This document shows positions 1-6,190 of a stretch of DNA of 7,201 bases, in pieces. Numbering within the stretch: the first letter of the stretch is position 1; each line of letters opens with the position of its first letter. Source of the DNA: Deltaproteobacteria bacterium (lineage in GTDB: Bacteria > Desulfobacterota > Desulfarculia > Adiutricales > Adiutricaceae); NCBI GenBank assembly GCA_031257955.1, contig JAIRNQ010000063.1, forward strand, positions 1 to 7,201, in the 5' to 3' direction. The notes below the pieces were generated by a model. It was not told where the DNA came from and made no database searches. It saw only the letters and a program-made list of their open reading frames with translations. The position numbers and the translations under genes are program-made.

Positions 1-90
1 AATTCATTTTTAGTCTCAGTTAATATACAAAATGTAGAAAAAATTAGCATAAACGCTAGAAAAATTACTGATAGTGCAATAGAACAATAA
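1..90 (+). CDS. possible 3' end of an unidentified gene (partial)
   Basis: Reading frame 1 is open from the window edge for 29 codons and closes with TAA at 88-90; the peptide ends in KITDSAIEQ. The codons are AT-rich, unlike the GC-rich pur genes. An open frame of this length in AT-rich DNA is mildly unexpected but could be chance. No domain can be recognised in so short a piece. If real, the gene converges on the purine operon, with purF ending at 223. The sequence left of the window would settle it. Confidence 0.22.
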   Translation, partial: NSFLVSVNIQNVEKISINARKITDSAIEQ

Positions 91-222
91 TAAAATATTA
101 TTTTCTTTTTTGAAAGGCATTGTTCAGATTTATATTCATAATTGGTCATTAATTTCCCTTTCAAGGAATAACAACCTCTCCCGCCCGCCACGACTCCGAG
201 GACCCGCGCCGGATTCCGGAGC
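91..222. other. convergent intergenic region downstream of purF, no clear terminator
   Basis: This stretch follows the purF stop on the minus strand. Composition changes sharply near 180, from GC-rich (180-222) to AT-rich (91-180). Two inverted repeats are visible: CTCCG at 194-198 with CGGAG at 217-221, and TTGAAAGG at 110-117 with CCTTTCAA at 157-164. Neither is followed by a T-run on the minus strand, so I cannot call an intrinsic terminator for the pur operon. The T-rich tract at 101-111 could only serve plus-strand transcription. Confidence 0.4.
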
Positions 223-1629
223 TCACGAGAAGCACTCCAGGCAGTTGCGTTCGTTTTGGGGATCGCCCACGGCTTTTAGGAGGCCCTTTTCGGAGAGGTA
301 GAGAAGGCTGTCCACGCCCAGGGTTTGGCCGATTTGCTCCACGGTCATGCTGGAGGCGATGAGTTCCTTGCGGATGGAGGTGTCGATGCCGTAGTTGCAA
401 GACTGGGTTATGGGGGGCGAGGAGACGCACATGTGCACCTCCCGGGCGCCGGCCCGGCGGACCAGGGAGACTATGCGGGCGCTGGTGGTGCCGCGGACGA
501 TAGAGTCGTCGATGAGGACGACCCGCCGCCCGTCCAGGTTGGCCCGGACCGGGTTGAGTTTCATTTCCACCGTGGTCTCGCGGCTAAGCTGGTGGGGCAT
601 GATAAAACTCCGCCCCACGTAACGGTTTTTGATGAGGCCCTCGAGATAGGGCAGGCCGCTTTCCTCGCTAAAGCCCAAGGCGGCGGTGATGCCGGTGTCC
701 GGGACCGGGATGACGATGTCGGCTTGGCGGCCCTTGAACTGCTTGGCCAGCTCGCGGCCCATCTCGAAGCGGCTCTTCCAGACGCTAAGGCCGTCCAGGA
801 CGCTGTCGGGCCGGGCGAAGTAAATGTATTCGAAGACGCAGGCCGAGAGTTTGTCGGCCCGGTCGAAGATGGTGGATCTTGGCCCGTCCCGGTCGATGGT
901 AATCATCTCGCCGGGTTCGGCGTCCCGGACAAACTCGGCCTTTACCGCGTCCAGGGCGCAGCTCTCCGAGGCCAGGATGTAGCCGCCTTCCGGGAGCCGG
1001 CCCAGGCAAAGGGGGCGATAGCCCTTGGGATCCCGGACGCCGATGAGGCGATCCGGGAGGAGGATGACCAGGCTGTAGGAACCGGTTACCTGCCTGAGGG
1101 TGGCGGCGATGGCCTCTTCGGCGTTTTCGCGGTTGGCCTTGGCCATCCGGTTGAGCATGACCTCGCTGTCGGTCTGGGTCTGAAAGAGGCAGCCCTCGGC
1201 CATCATGGCCGTCTTGATCTCCGCGGCGTTGGTCAGGTTCCCGTTGTGGGCCAGGCCCACGAAGCCGCCCGGCGAGTAGGCGAACAGGGGCTGGACGTTA
1301 CAGTTCAGGCTCCCGCCGTAGGTGGAGTAGCGCACGTGTCCGATGGCGGCGTGGCCGTCGAGGGTGGGCCGGCCCTGGCGGAAAGCCTCGGTCAGAAGGC
1401 CCATGCCCTTTATGGAATCGATGTGCAGGCCGTTGGTGACCGAGATGCCGGCGCTTTCCTGGCCCCGGTGCTGAAGGGCGAAGAGGGCCAAGTAACACAG
1501 ATCGGCTATGTGTTCCACCCCGGGGGCCCACAGGCCCACCACGCCGCACTCCTCGTGCCAACGGTGGGGAGAGTAAGGGGCGGCCCGCCAGGACTCGGCT
1601 TGGCCGGATCGGGGCTGGGGCGCGGCCAT
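223..1629 (-). CDS. purF: amidophosphoribosyltransferase (glutamine PRPP amidotransferase)
   Basis: Catalyses the first committed purine step: PRPP + glutamine to 5-phosphoribosylamine, in the cytoplasm. From the ATG at 1629 the product is 468 aa. An N-terminal glutaminase domain begins at Cys28 (ECGVVG), the expected nucleophile exposed by propeptide cleavage, with HVRYSTYGG and AHNGNLTNA downstream. The phosphoribosyltransferase domain carries the PRPP motif VVLIDDSIVRGTT at residues 370-382. Cys264, Cys411, Cys463 and Cys466 (CLEC near the C-terminus) match the four [4Fe-4S] ligands of the Bacillus-type enzyme. The start is uncertain: the same frame opens at an ATG at 1776, 17 nt after the purL stop, giving 517 aa. 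I prefer 1629 because the extra 49 residues are Pro/Ala/Arg-rich, unlike the family, and overlie strong inverted repeats. Even so the propeptide is 27 residues, longer than the roughly 11 in B. subtilis. Neither start has a good Shine-Dalgarno. Confidence 0.95.
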   Translation of the reverse strand: MAAPQPRSGQAESWRAAPYSPHRWHEECGVVGLWAPGVEHIADLCYLALFALQHRGQESAGISVTNGLHIDSIKGMGLLTEAFRQGRPTLDGHAAIGHVRYSTYGGSLNCNVQPLFAYSPGGFVGLAHNGNLTNAAEIKTAMMAEGCLFQTQTDSEVMLNRMAKANRENAEEAIAATLRQVTGSYSLVILLPDRLIGVRDPKGYRPLCLGRLPEGGYILASESCALDAVKAEFVRDAEPGEMITIDRDGPRSTIFDRADKLSACVFEYIYFARPDSVLDGLSVWKSRFEMGRELAKQFKGRQADIVIPVPDTGITAALGFSEESGLPYLEGLIKNRYVGRSFIMPHQLSRETTVEMKLNPVRANLDGRRVVLIDDSIVRGTTSARIVSLVRRAGAREVHMCVSSPPITQSCNYGIDTSIRKELIASSMTVEQIGQTLGVDSLLYLSEKGLLKAVGDPQNERNCLECFS

Positions 1630-1793
1630 AAGGCTCGGGGTTGGGGCGCCAAATCCCTGGGCGGCAGGTAAGGCGGCCGCCCAGGCGGCCCTTGGGGGGC
1701 GCCGGGGGCAAAGGCTGGGCGAATTTTGGCAAACGGGGCTTTGGCCCCCGTGGGGGCCGAGTCTTGGCGTGGACATTTAAAAACCTATGCGCC
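1630..1793 (-). promoter_or_regulatory. structured purL-purF intercistronic region
   Basis: This gap lies between the purL stop and the preferred purF ATG. It holds a perfect 10-bp inverted repeat, CCTGGGCGGC at 1656-1665 with GCCGCCCAGG at 1676-1685 (10-nt loop), ending 26 nt before the start. A second one is GGCCCCC at 1743-1749 with GGGGGCC at 1752-1758. Neither is followed by a T-run on the coding strand, so they look like RNA structures or mRNA stability elements rather than terminators. If purF starts at 1776 instead, most of this DNA would encode a 49-residue extension. A role in setting PurF level apart from PurL is inference. Confidence 0.45.
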
Positions 1794-4007
1794 CTAAAGG
1801 GCGGCGGCCCTGGGCAGGGCCTCGGACCAGGCTTTGAGTAGAAACCTTAAATCGACTTTTAGTCGCTGCCGACCGTGGGTCACGGCGAGGTCCGGCCCTT
1901 CGGTGACCCGGCCAACCAAGCCATGGCTAAGCCGGCTTTGGTTAAGCGAGGCCAGGACGGCCTCGAGGTTTTCCGGGGCCAGGCTTATCAAGACCCGGGA
2001 TTGGCTCTCCCCGAAAAGTAGGGCGGCCGTGGACACGGGGGACTCCACGGTCAGGCTGGCCCCCAGGCCCAGGGTGAAGCAGCACTCGGCCAAGGCCACG
2101 GCCAGCCCGCCCTCGGCCAAATCGTGGGCCGAGGCCAGATACGACTTGGCGGCGGCTTCGACCAGAAAGTCGTTGAGCCTGGCCGCCGTTTCCAGATCCA
2201 GGCTGGGGACGGGGCCCTCGTCCCGGCCGGTCAGAAGGTGGTGGACCTCGCTGGCCCCCAGCTCTTCCTTGGTCTGCCCCACCAAAACGATCAGATGGCC
2301 GGGCCGCTTAAAGTGGTGGGTAAGCCGGAAGCTTATGTCCTCTATCACCCCGATCATGCCTATGGTCGGGGTGGGGAAGATGGCCTTCCCGTCGTATTCG
2401 TTGTAAAAGCTGACGTTGCCGCCGGTGACCGGGGTCCCCAGGGCCTTAGCCGCCTCGGCCAGACCGTCGGTGGCTTTGACGAACTGCCAATATATTTCCG
2501 GGTTTTCGGGATTTCCGAAATTCAGGCAGTTGGTCAGGGCCAGGGGCTTGGCCCCGACGACGGCCACGTTCAGGGCGGCTTCGGCCACGGCTATGGCCGC
2601 GCCCAGACGGGGGTCCAGATAGACGTAGCGGGCGTTGCAGTCGGAGCTTAGGGCCAGTCCCCGGCGACTGCCGGGCAGGCGCAGGAGGGCGGCGTCCCCG
2701 CCGGGCCTGACGACGGTGTTCAGGCCCACCATGTGGTCGTATTGTTCGTAGACCCATTTCCGGGAGCACAGATTGGGCGAGGCCAAGAGCCGGCACAAAA
2801 GATCCGACCAGTCGCCGTATTCCCGGGCCGGCGAGAGATCGGCCCCTTGGGCCGCCCGGTGGTAGGCCGGCTCGGAGAAGGGGCGCTCGTAAACGGGTAC
2901 CTTGTCGGTCAAATAGGCCGCCGGTACCGCGGCCAGGACCCGATCCCCGCGCCTCAGGGTAAAGAGGCCGTCGTCGGTGACTTTACCGATGGGGACGGCC
3001 AGAAGGTCCCACTTGTCGAAAACGGCCTGTATGGCCTCGGCCTTGGCGGGCTCGACCACCAAAAGCATGCGCTCCTGGGATTCCGAGAGCATGATCTCCC
3101 AGTCCAGTAGGCCCTCTTCCCGAAGCGGGACCAGATCCAGGTCCATGTACAGCCCGCTCCCGGCCCGGCCGGCCATCTCGGCCCCGGAAGAGGTCAGTCC
3201 GGCCGCCCCGAGATCCTGCAGGCCCACCACCAGATTCTTTTCCAATATCTCCAGGGTGGCCTCCATGAGGAGCTTTTCCATGAAGGGATCGCCCACCTGG
3301 ACGTTGGGCCTCTTGTCGCGGTCCTGATCGCTCAGTTCTTCGGAGGCGAAGCTGGCCCCCTTGATGCCGTCCCGGCCCGTCCTGGCCCCCACCAGCATGA
3401 CCGAGTTGCCGACCCCGGCGGCTTGGCCCCGGTAAATCTTGTCGGCCTTCATCAGCCCCAGGCACATGGCGTTGACCAAGGGGTTGCCCCGGTAAGAGGG
3501 ATGAAAATACACGTCGCCGCCGACGGTGGGGATGCCCATGCAGTTGCCGTAGCCGCCTATCCCGGCCACCACCCCGCCCAGGAGCCTTTTAACCCGGTTG
3601 TCGGCCGGATCGCCAAAGCGGAGGCTGTTGAGGGAGGCGATGGGCCTGGCCCCCATGGCGAAGATGTCCCGGATTATGCCCCCGACCCCGGTGGCCGCCC
3701 CCTGGTAGGGTTCTATGGCCGAGGGGTGGTTATGGCTCTCCATCTTGAAAGCGGCGGCCAAACCGTCGCCCAGGTAGACCACCCCGGCGTTTTCTCCCGG
3801 CCCCTGGAGGACTTGGGGTCCCTGGGTGGGCAATTTGCGCAATTGGGCTTTGGAGTTTTTGTAGCCGCAGTGTTCCGACCACATGACCCCGAACAGGGCC
3901 AGCTCCAGATAATTGGGCACCCGGCCCATAAGGCCCAAAATCAGCTCGTATTCGCTTTCGGCGAGATTATGCTCTAGCCAGGGCTTGGGGCTGTCCGTCA
4001 AAATCAC
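1794..4007 (-). CDS. purL: phosphoribosylformylglycinamidine (FGAM) synthase, large subunit
   Basis: ATP-dependent synthetase subunit that converts FGAR to FGAM with ammonia supplied by PurQ; it works in a complex with PurQ and PurS. The product is 737 aa, normal for the small PurL class (about 740 in B. subtilis). In order it shows SEHCGYKNSK at 44-53 (His46 is the likely catalytic His), the nucleotide/Mg motif KMESHNHPSAIEP at 88-100 then GAATGVGGIIRD, VGARTGRDGIKGASFAS at 206-222, VQVGDPF at 236-242, and QDLGAAGLTSS at 264-274. The second half repeats the fold (TGGNVSFYNE, SAHDLAEGGLAVA, FGESQSRVLIS). I chose the GTG at 4007, which overlaps the purQ stop as GTGA. GGAGG at 4015-4011 is only 3 nt before it; an in-frame TTG at 4001 has a better 9-nt spacing. 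The frame runs open further upstream to 4448, but that part is out-of-frame purQ. Confidence 0.97.
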   Translation of the reverse strand: MILTDSPKPWLEHNLAESEYELILGLMGRVPNYLELALFGVMWSEHCGYKNSKAQLRKLPTQGPQVLQGPGENAGVVYLGDGLAAAFKMESHNHPSAIEPYQGAATGVGGIIRDIFAMGARPIASLNSLRFGDPADNRVKRLLGGVVAGIGGYGNCMGIPTVGGDVYFHPSYRGNPLVNAMCLGLMKADKIYRGQAAGVGNSVMLVGARTGRDGIKGASFASEELSDQDRDKRPNVQVGDPFMEKLLMEATLEILEKNLVVGLQDLGAAGLTSSGAEMAGRAGSGLYMDLDLVPLREEGLLDWEIMLSESQERMLLVVEPAKAEAIQAVFDKWDLLAVPIGKVTDDGLFTLRRGDRVLAAVPAAYLTDKVPVYERPFSEPAYHRAAQGADLSPAREYGDWSDLLCRLLASPNLCSRKWVYEQYDHMVGLNTVVRPGGDAALLRLPGSRRGLALSSDCNARYVYLDPRLGAAIAVAEAALNVAVVGAKPLALTNCLNFGNPENPEIYWQFVKATDGLAEAAKALGTPVTGGNVSFYNEYDGKAIFPTPTIGMIGVIEDISFRLTHHFKRPGHLIVLVGQTKEELGASEVHHLLTGRDEGPVPSLDLETAARLNDFLVEAAAKSYLASAHDLAEGGLAVALAECCFTLGLGASLTVESPVSTAALLFGESQSRVLISLAPENLEAVLASLNQSRLSHGLVGRVTEGPDLAVTHGRQRLKVDLRFLLKAWSEALPRAAAL

Positions 4008-4708
4008 AGGCCTCCCTTTAAGGTTTGGAGGATGGAGGTGAAGAGGGCCCGGCCGTCGGTCCCGCCCAGATCTTCCTCGGCCAGCCGTTCCGGGTGTGGC
4101 ATCATGCCCAAAACGTTTCCGCGCCCGTTGACGATTCCGGCCACGTTGTCCTGCGACCCGTTGGGGGCGTCTTCCGGGGAAACGGTCCCGTCGGGGGCGC
4201 AGTAACGGAAGACCACCCGGTCGGAGTCGTTGAGGGCCTTCAGTTCCGAGGCTTTTAGGCTGTAGCCGCCCTCGCCGTGGGAGATGGGGATCTTTAGGAC
4301 TTGGCCCCGGCGATAGTCGCCGGTAAAAGCCGTCCGGTCGTTTTCCACCCGCAGGTGGACGTCCAGGCAAAGGTACAAGAGGTTTTTGTTGCGATTTAGG
4401 GCCCCGGGCAAGAGTCCGGCCTCGGTGAGGATCTGGAAGCCGTTGCAAATGCCCAATATGAGGTTCCCCCGCTTGGCCAGCCTGACGATCTCGCCCATGA
4501 TCGGGGAGAAGCGGGCGATGGCCCCGCAGCGCAGGTAATCGCCAAAGGAAAAGCCCCCGGGCACTATGACCAGATCGTAGTTGGGCAGGCTCGTTTCCTT
4601 ATGCCAGACCAGATCGGCCGTAAGTCCGGTCACGGCCTTCCAGCTCCTGACGTTGTCCTGGTCGCAGTTGGAGCCCGGAAAGACGACCACCGCCGCCTTG
4701 GCGCTCAC
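4004..4708 (-). CDS. purQ: FGAM synthase, glutamine amidotransferase subunit
   Basis: Class I glutaminase that hydrolyses glutamine and passes ammonia to PurL for FGAM formation. The product is 234 aa, close to the usual size of about 227. The N-terminus VVVFPGSNCDQDN is typical of PurQ. PGGFSFGDYLRCGAIA (50-65) precedes the nucleophile elbow GICNGFQIL with catalytic Cys88. The remaining triad members are His205 and Glu207 in PHPERL. The start is GTG at 4708, sharing GTGA with the purS stop (TGA at 4707-4705). A GGAG sits 8 nt upstream. The 3' end overlaps purL the same way, consistent with translational coupling of three subunits of one complex. All key residues are present. Confidence 0.97.
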   Translation of the reverse strand: MSAKAAVVVFPGSNCDQDNVRSWKAVTGLTADLVWHKETSLPNYDLVIVPGGFSFGDYLRCGAIARFSPIMGEIVRLAKRGNLILGICNGFQILTEAGLLPGALNRNKNLLYLCLDVHLRVENDRTAFTGDYRRGQVLKIPISHGEGGYSLKASELKALNDSDRVVFRYCAPDGTVSPEDAPNGSQDNVAGIVNGRGNVLGMMPHPERLAEEDLGGTDGRALFTSILQTLKGGL

Positions 4709-4959
4709 GTCAGTGGCTCCAGGGTCAGGCTGTAGTTTTCCATATTGGGGTTGGCCAGAAGCCGGTCGGCCCAGTCGTTGGCCGCCTTGGCGGCCTCTTG
4801 GGCGTCCGGGCTTTCCAGCACCAGCTCGATGAGCTTGCCGACCCGGATGGAACTGACGTTGTCGTGCCCCATGGATTTGAGGGCCCGCTCCAGGGTGGCC
4901 CCTTGGGGGTCCAGGACGCTGGGTTTGAGCATGACTTTGACGTTAGCCTTAAATTTCAT
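4705..4959 (-). CDS. purS: FGAM synthase, PurS subunit
   Basis: Small subunit of the three-part FGAM synthase; known to bridge PurQ and PurL and to be needed for glutamine-dependent activity. The product is 84 aa, normal for PurS. The N-terminus MKFKANVKVMLKPSVLDPQG closely fits the family pattern, with VLDPQG followed by a helix (TLERALKSMG) and the conserved VSSIRVGKLIEL region. The ATG at 4959 matches where the family starts. A TTG two codons upstream (4965) is possible, but an in-frame TAG at 4983-4981 rules out anything earlier. The best Shine-Dalgarno, GGAAGGAGG at 4995-4987, is 27 nt from the ATG, with a perfect hairpin between them. The 3' end overlaps purQ by four bases. Confidence 0.95.
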   Translation of the reverse strand: MKFKANVKVMLKPSVLDPQGATLERALKSMGHDNVSSIRVGKLIELVLESPDAQEAAKAANDWADRLLANPNMENYSLTLEPLT

Positions 4960-4963
4960 GGGC

Positions 4964-4985
4964 AAAAACGTAGGCCGCGCCTACG
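4964..4985 (-). promoter_or_regulatory. hairpin with T-run directly before the purS start
   Basis: On the minus strand CGTAGGC (4985-4979), loop GCG, GCCTACG (4975-4969) forms a perfect 7-bp stem, followed at once by TTTTT (4968-4964), then GCCC and the purS ATG. Stem plus T-run resembles a short intrinsic terminator or attenuator between purC and purSQLF. The stem also lies exactly between the purS Shine-Dalgarno and its start, so it may instead serve to bring them together. The stem is short for an efficient terminator. Confidence 0.55.
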
Positions 4986-4986
4986 G

Positions 4987-4995
4987 CCTCCTTCC
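4987..4995 (-). promoter_or_regulatory. strong but distant Shine-Dalgarno of purS
   Basis: The minus strand reads GGAAGGAGG, a near-perfect anti-16S match, and is the only good ribosome binding site in front of purS. It ends 27 nt before the ATG at 4959, too far for normal use. Subtracting the intervening 17-nt hairpin (4985-4969) leaves 10 nt, close to a workable spacing. An in-frame TAG inside the hairpin stem means no earlier start can use this site in the purS frame. Confidence 0.6.
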
Positions 4996-5009
4996 AAAGC
5001 GTCAAAAAT

Positions 5010-5022
5010 AACGATAATCGTT
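5010..5022. repeat. 13-bp palindrome in the purC-purS gap
   Basis: AACGAT, one central A, ATCGTT: a perfect 6-bp-arm palindrome at 5010-5022. The symmetry suits a dimeric regulator's operator. As minus-strand RNA it forms a weak 5-bp hairpin followed by ATTTTT. It does not match the E. coli PurR operator or the Bacillus PurBox as I know them. No regulator can be assigned. Confidence 0.3.
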
Positions 5023-5024
5023 TC

Positions 5025-5047
5025 CCGGCCACCGGCCCGCTGGCCGG
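5025..5047. repeat. inverted repeat in the purC-purS gap
   Basis: CCGGCCA at 5025-5031 and TGGCCGG at 5041-5047 are perfect 7-bp complements around a 9-nt loop, giving a stable GC-rich hairpin in the intercistronic mRNA. No T-run follows on the minus strand. It may stabilise or mark a processing point in the transcript; that role is a guess. Confidence 0.4.
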
Positions 5048-5073
5048 CCAACCGACCAAAATCGTCCGTCCGG

Positions 5074-5094
5074 CCGAAGGGCCTAGACCTTCGG
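5074..5094. repeat. inverted repeat spanning the purC stop codon
   Basis: CCGAAGG at 5074-5080 and CCTTCGG at 5088-5094 form a perfect 7-bp stem with a 7-nt loop that contains the purC stop (TAG, 5085-5083). Allowing one bulged base, the stem extends by two G-C pairs at its base. No T-run follows directly on the minus strand, so it is more like a 3'-end mRNA structure than a terminator. Confidence 0.4.
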
Positions 5095-5796
5095 GCCCCC
5101 GGCGAGGCGATCGTGGATTTCCTGGTAAGCCTCCTCGACCTCGCCCAGGTCGCGCCGGAAGCGGTCCTTGTCCAGTTTCAGGTTGGTTTCGCTGTCCCAG
5201 AAGCGGCAGGTGTCCGGGGATATTTCGTCGCCCAGTAGGATTTCCTCGTCGCTCTTGCCGTACTCCAGCTTAAAATCGACCAGCTTGACCTTGCGGTCCA
5301 AGAGGTGCTTTAGGAGGATGGAGTTGATTTTTAGGCTCTGGGCGGCCAGGAAGGCCAGCTCCTCCGGGGTGGCCAAACCCAAAGCGGCCACGTGGTAATC
5401 GTTTATGAGCGGATCGCCCAGCTCGTCGCTTTTATAATAGAATTCGACCACGGGCGAGGGCAGGATCTTCCCCTCGGCCCAACCCAGGCGCTGGGACAGG
5501 CTGCCGGCGGCGACGTTTCTGACCACGACCTCAATCTGGATGATTTTCAGTTTTTTGACCAGCATGCTCCTCTCGTCGATCCGCTTGAGGTAATGGCTTT
5601 TAACCCCGTTGGATTCCAAGAGTTCGAAAAACAGCGAGCTTATGGCGTTGTTGAGTATGCCTTTGGAAGTTATCTGCCCCTTCTTGGCCCCGTTAAAGGC
5701 CGTGGCGTCGTCCTTAAAGTAGACCTCGACCTCGTAAGGGTGGGGGGTCTCGAATATTTTTTTGGCCTTGCCTTCGTATAACAGTTTACCGCCCAT
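5083..5796 (-). CDS. purC: phosphoribosylaminoimidazole-succinocarboxamide (SAICAR) synthase
   Basis: Condenses CAIR with aspartate using ATP to give SAICAR. The product is 237 aa, the usual length for the single-domain bacterial enzyme. Family signatures run along it: LYEGKAKKIF at 6-15 (nucleotide-binding loop), DDATAFNGAKKG at 29-40, VVRNVAAGSLSQRLG at 91-105, DPLINDYH at 128-135, LVDFKLEYG at 172-180 and LGDEISPDTCRFWD at 188-201. The start is ATG at 5796, with AGGTG four bases upstream as a modest Shine-Dalgarno. It is the first gene of the block in this window, with a long GC-rich leader in front and a 123-nt structured gap before purS. That makes it the one pur gene here not tightly spaced to its neighbour on the downstream side apart from purL/purF. 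Nothing looks broken. Confidence 0.97.
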   Translation of the reverse strand: MGGKLLYEGKAKKIFETPHPYEVEVYFKDDATAFNGAKKGQITSKGILNNAISSLFFELLESNGVKSHYLKRIDERSMLVKKLKIIQIEVVVRNVAAGSLSQRLGWAEGKILPSPVVEFYYKSDELGDPLINDYHVAALGLATPEELAFLAAQSLKINSILLKHLLDRKVKLVDFKLEYGKSDEEILLGDEISPDTCRFWDSETNLKLDKDRFRRDLGEVEEAYQEIHDRLAGGPKV

Positions 5797-5847
5797 GTTT
5801 CACCTAAAATCGCGGCCAAGTCCCTGGCCGGAACTGTCGCCCCGGGA

Positions 5848-5861
5848 GGCGCCCGGGCGCC
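5848..5861. repeat. 14-bp perfect palindrome in the purC leader
   Basis: GGCGCCCGGGCGCC is a perfect 14-bp palindrome 51 bp before the purC start. A weaker hairpin, CCGGG at 5885-5889 with CCCGG at 5894-5898, lies just upstream. No T-run follows. It could be an operator or an RNA dimer/hairpin element, but very GC-rich DNA also makes such palindromes more likely by chance. Confidence 0.3.
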
Positions 5862-6072
5862 CCAAGGGACGAGAAAACGCCTGCCCGGGAAAGCCCGGCG
5901 GCGGGGTTATCGCTTAACCGACAAGGCGGCCCTTTCATGCCCGCCCGGCCGCCGCCGGCCGGCTTGGGGACGGAAAAAAGACCGCCCCGCCTCCGGGCCA
6001 TCGTCAAATGGGCTCTCGCCGTCTCGCCGGAAATCCTGAGTCCGTAATAACATGTTTTTAGGGATTTTCTGG

Positions 6073-6103
6073 ATTATTAAGTTGATAACGCAGGTAATGT
6101 AAA
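6073..6103 (-). promoter_or_regulatory. weak candidate internal promoter for purC
   Basis: In AT-rich DNA the minus strand has TTTACA (6103-6098, 5 of 6 to the -35 consensus), a 19-nt spacer, and AATAAT (6078-6073, 5 of 6 to the -10). The spacer is longer than the preferred 17. It lies downstream of the terminator-like hairpin at 6163-6124, so it could supply purine genes even if upstream transcripts stop there. AT-rich sequence throws up such matches by chance. Confidence 0.3.
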
Positions 6104-6120
6104 ATTTTTGGGGGAACATA

Positions 6121-6163
6121 GCTAAAAATACGTGCCACCGGCTTGGTAACCGGTGGGGACACG
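6121..6163 (-). terminator. intrinsic terminator / attenuator-like hairpin
   Basis: On the minus strand CGTG (6163-6160), three unpaired bases, CCACCGG (6156-6150), an 8-nt loop, CCGGTGG (6141-6135) and CACG (6134-6131) form an 11-bp stem, followed directly by TATTTTT (6130-6124). It has the shape of a Rho-independent terminator acting on minus-strand transcripts. It lies about 45-80 nt downstream of the expected start from the TATAAT promoter and upstream of purC, so it could be a purine-operon attenuator or the end of a small RNA of roughly 80 nt. Transcript mapping would separate these. Confidence 0.6.
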
Positions 6164-6190
6164 CGCCTTAAACGGGGGGCCCCCGGCGCG
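6162..6190 (-). promoter_or_regulatory. upstream leader hairpin overlapping the terminator stem
   Basis: CGCGCC and GGCGCG (6190-6185 and 6167-6162 on the minus strand) pair as a 6-bp stem around an inner G5C5 palindrome (6175-6184). Its 3' arm shares bases 6162-6163 with the base of the terminator-like stem, so both structures cannot be complete at the same time. That arrangement is common in attenuators and small riboswitches, but I cannot match it to a known class. Confidence 0.4.

Larger units (their letters stand above)
5797..6120 (-). other. long purC leader, no gene supported
   Basis: The stretch between purC and the terminator-like hairpin shifts from GC-rich (5800-6030) to AT-rich (6045-6120). 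Open frames of 67 and 70 codons exist here but lack ribosome binding sites and have composition-driven sequences (runs of Arg, Gly, Pro). I do not recognise a known riboswitch. If transcription starts near 6206 the purC leader is about 410 nt, long enough to carry regulatory RNA. Confidence 0.4.

Noticed and set aside
325..1671. 448-codon open frame on the plus strand
   Set aside because: Antisense shadow of purF; in GC-rich coding DNA the opposite strand is often open, and the translation has no family resemblance.
4008..4448. Upstream extension of the purL frame (147 codons)
   Set aside because: It lies entirely within purQ in another frame, is Arg/Pro/Gly-rich, and known PurL begins close to the GTG at 4007.
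5010..5022. PurR operator or PurBox
   Set aside because: The palindrome does not match the E. coli PurR consensus or the Bacillus PurBox as I know them, so no regulator is named.
5907..6119. 70-codon minus-strand frame starting MFPQKFYITCVINL, considered as a leader peptide
   Set aside because: The ATG is preceded by TATTTTTAGCT with no Shine-Dalgarno, and the second half is typical out-of-frame GC-rich translation.
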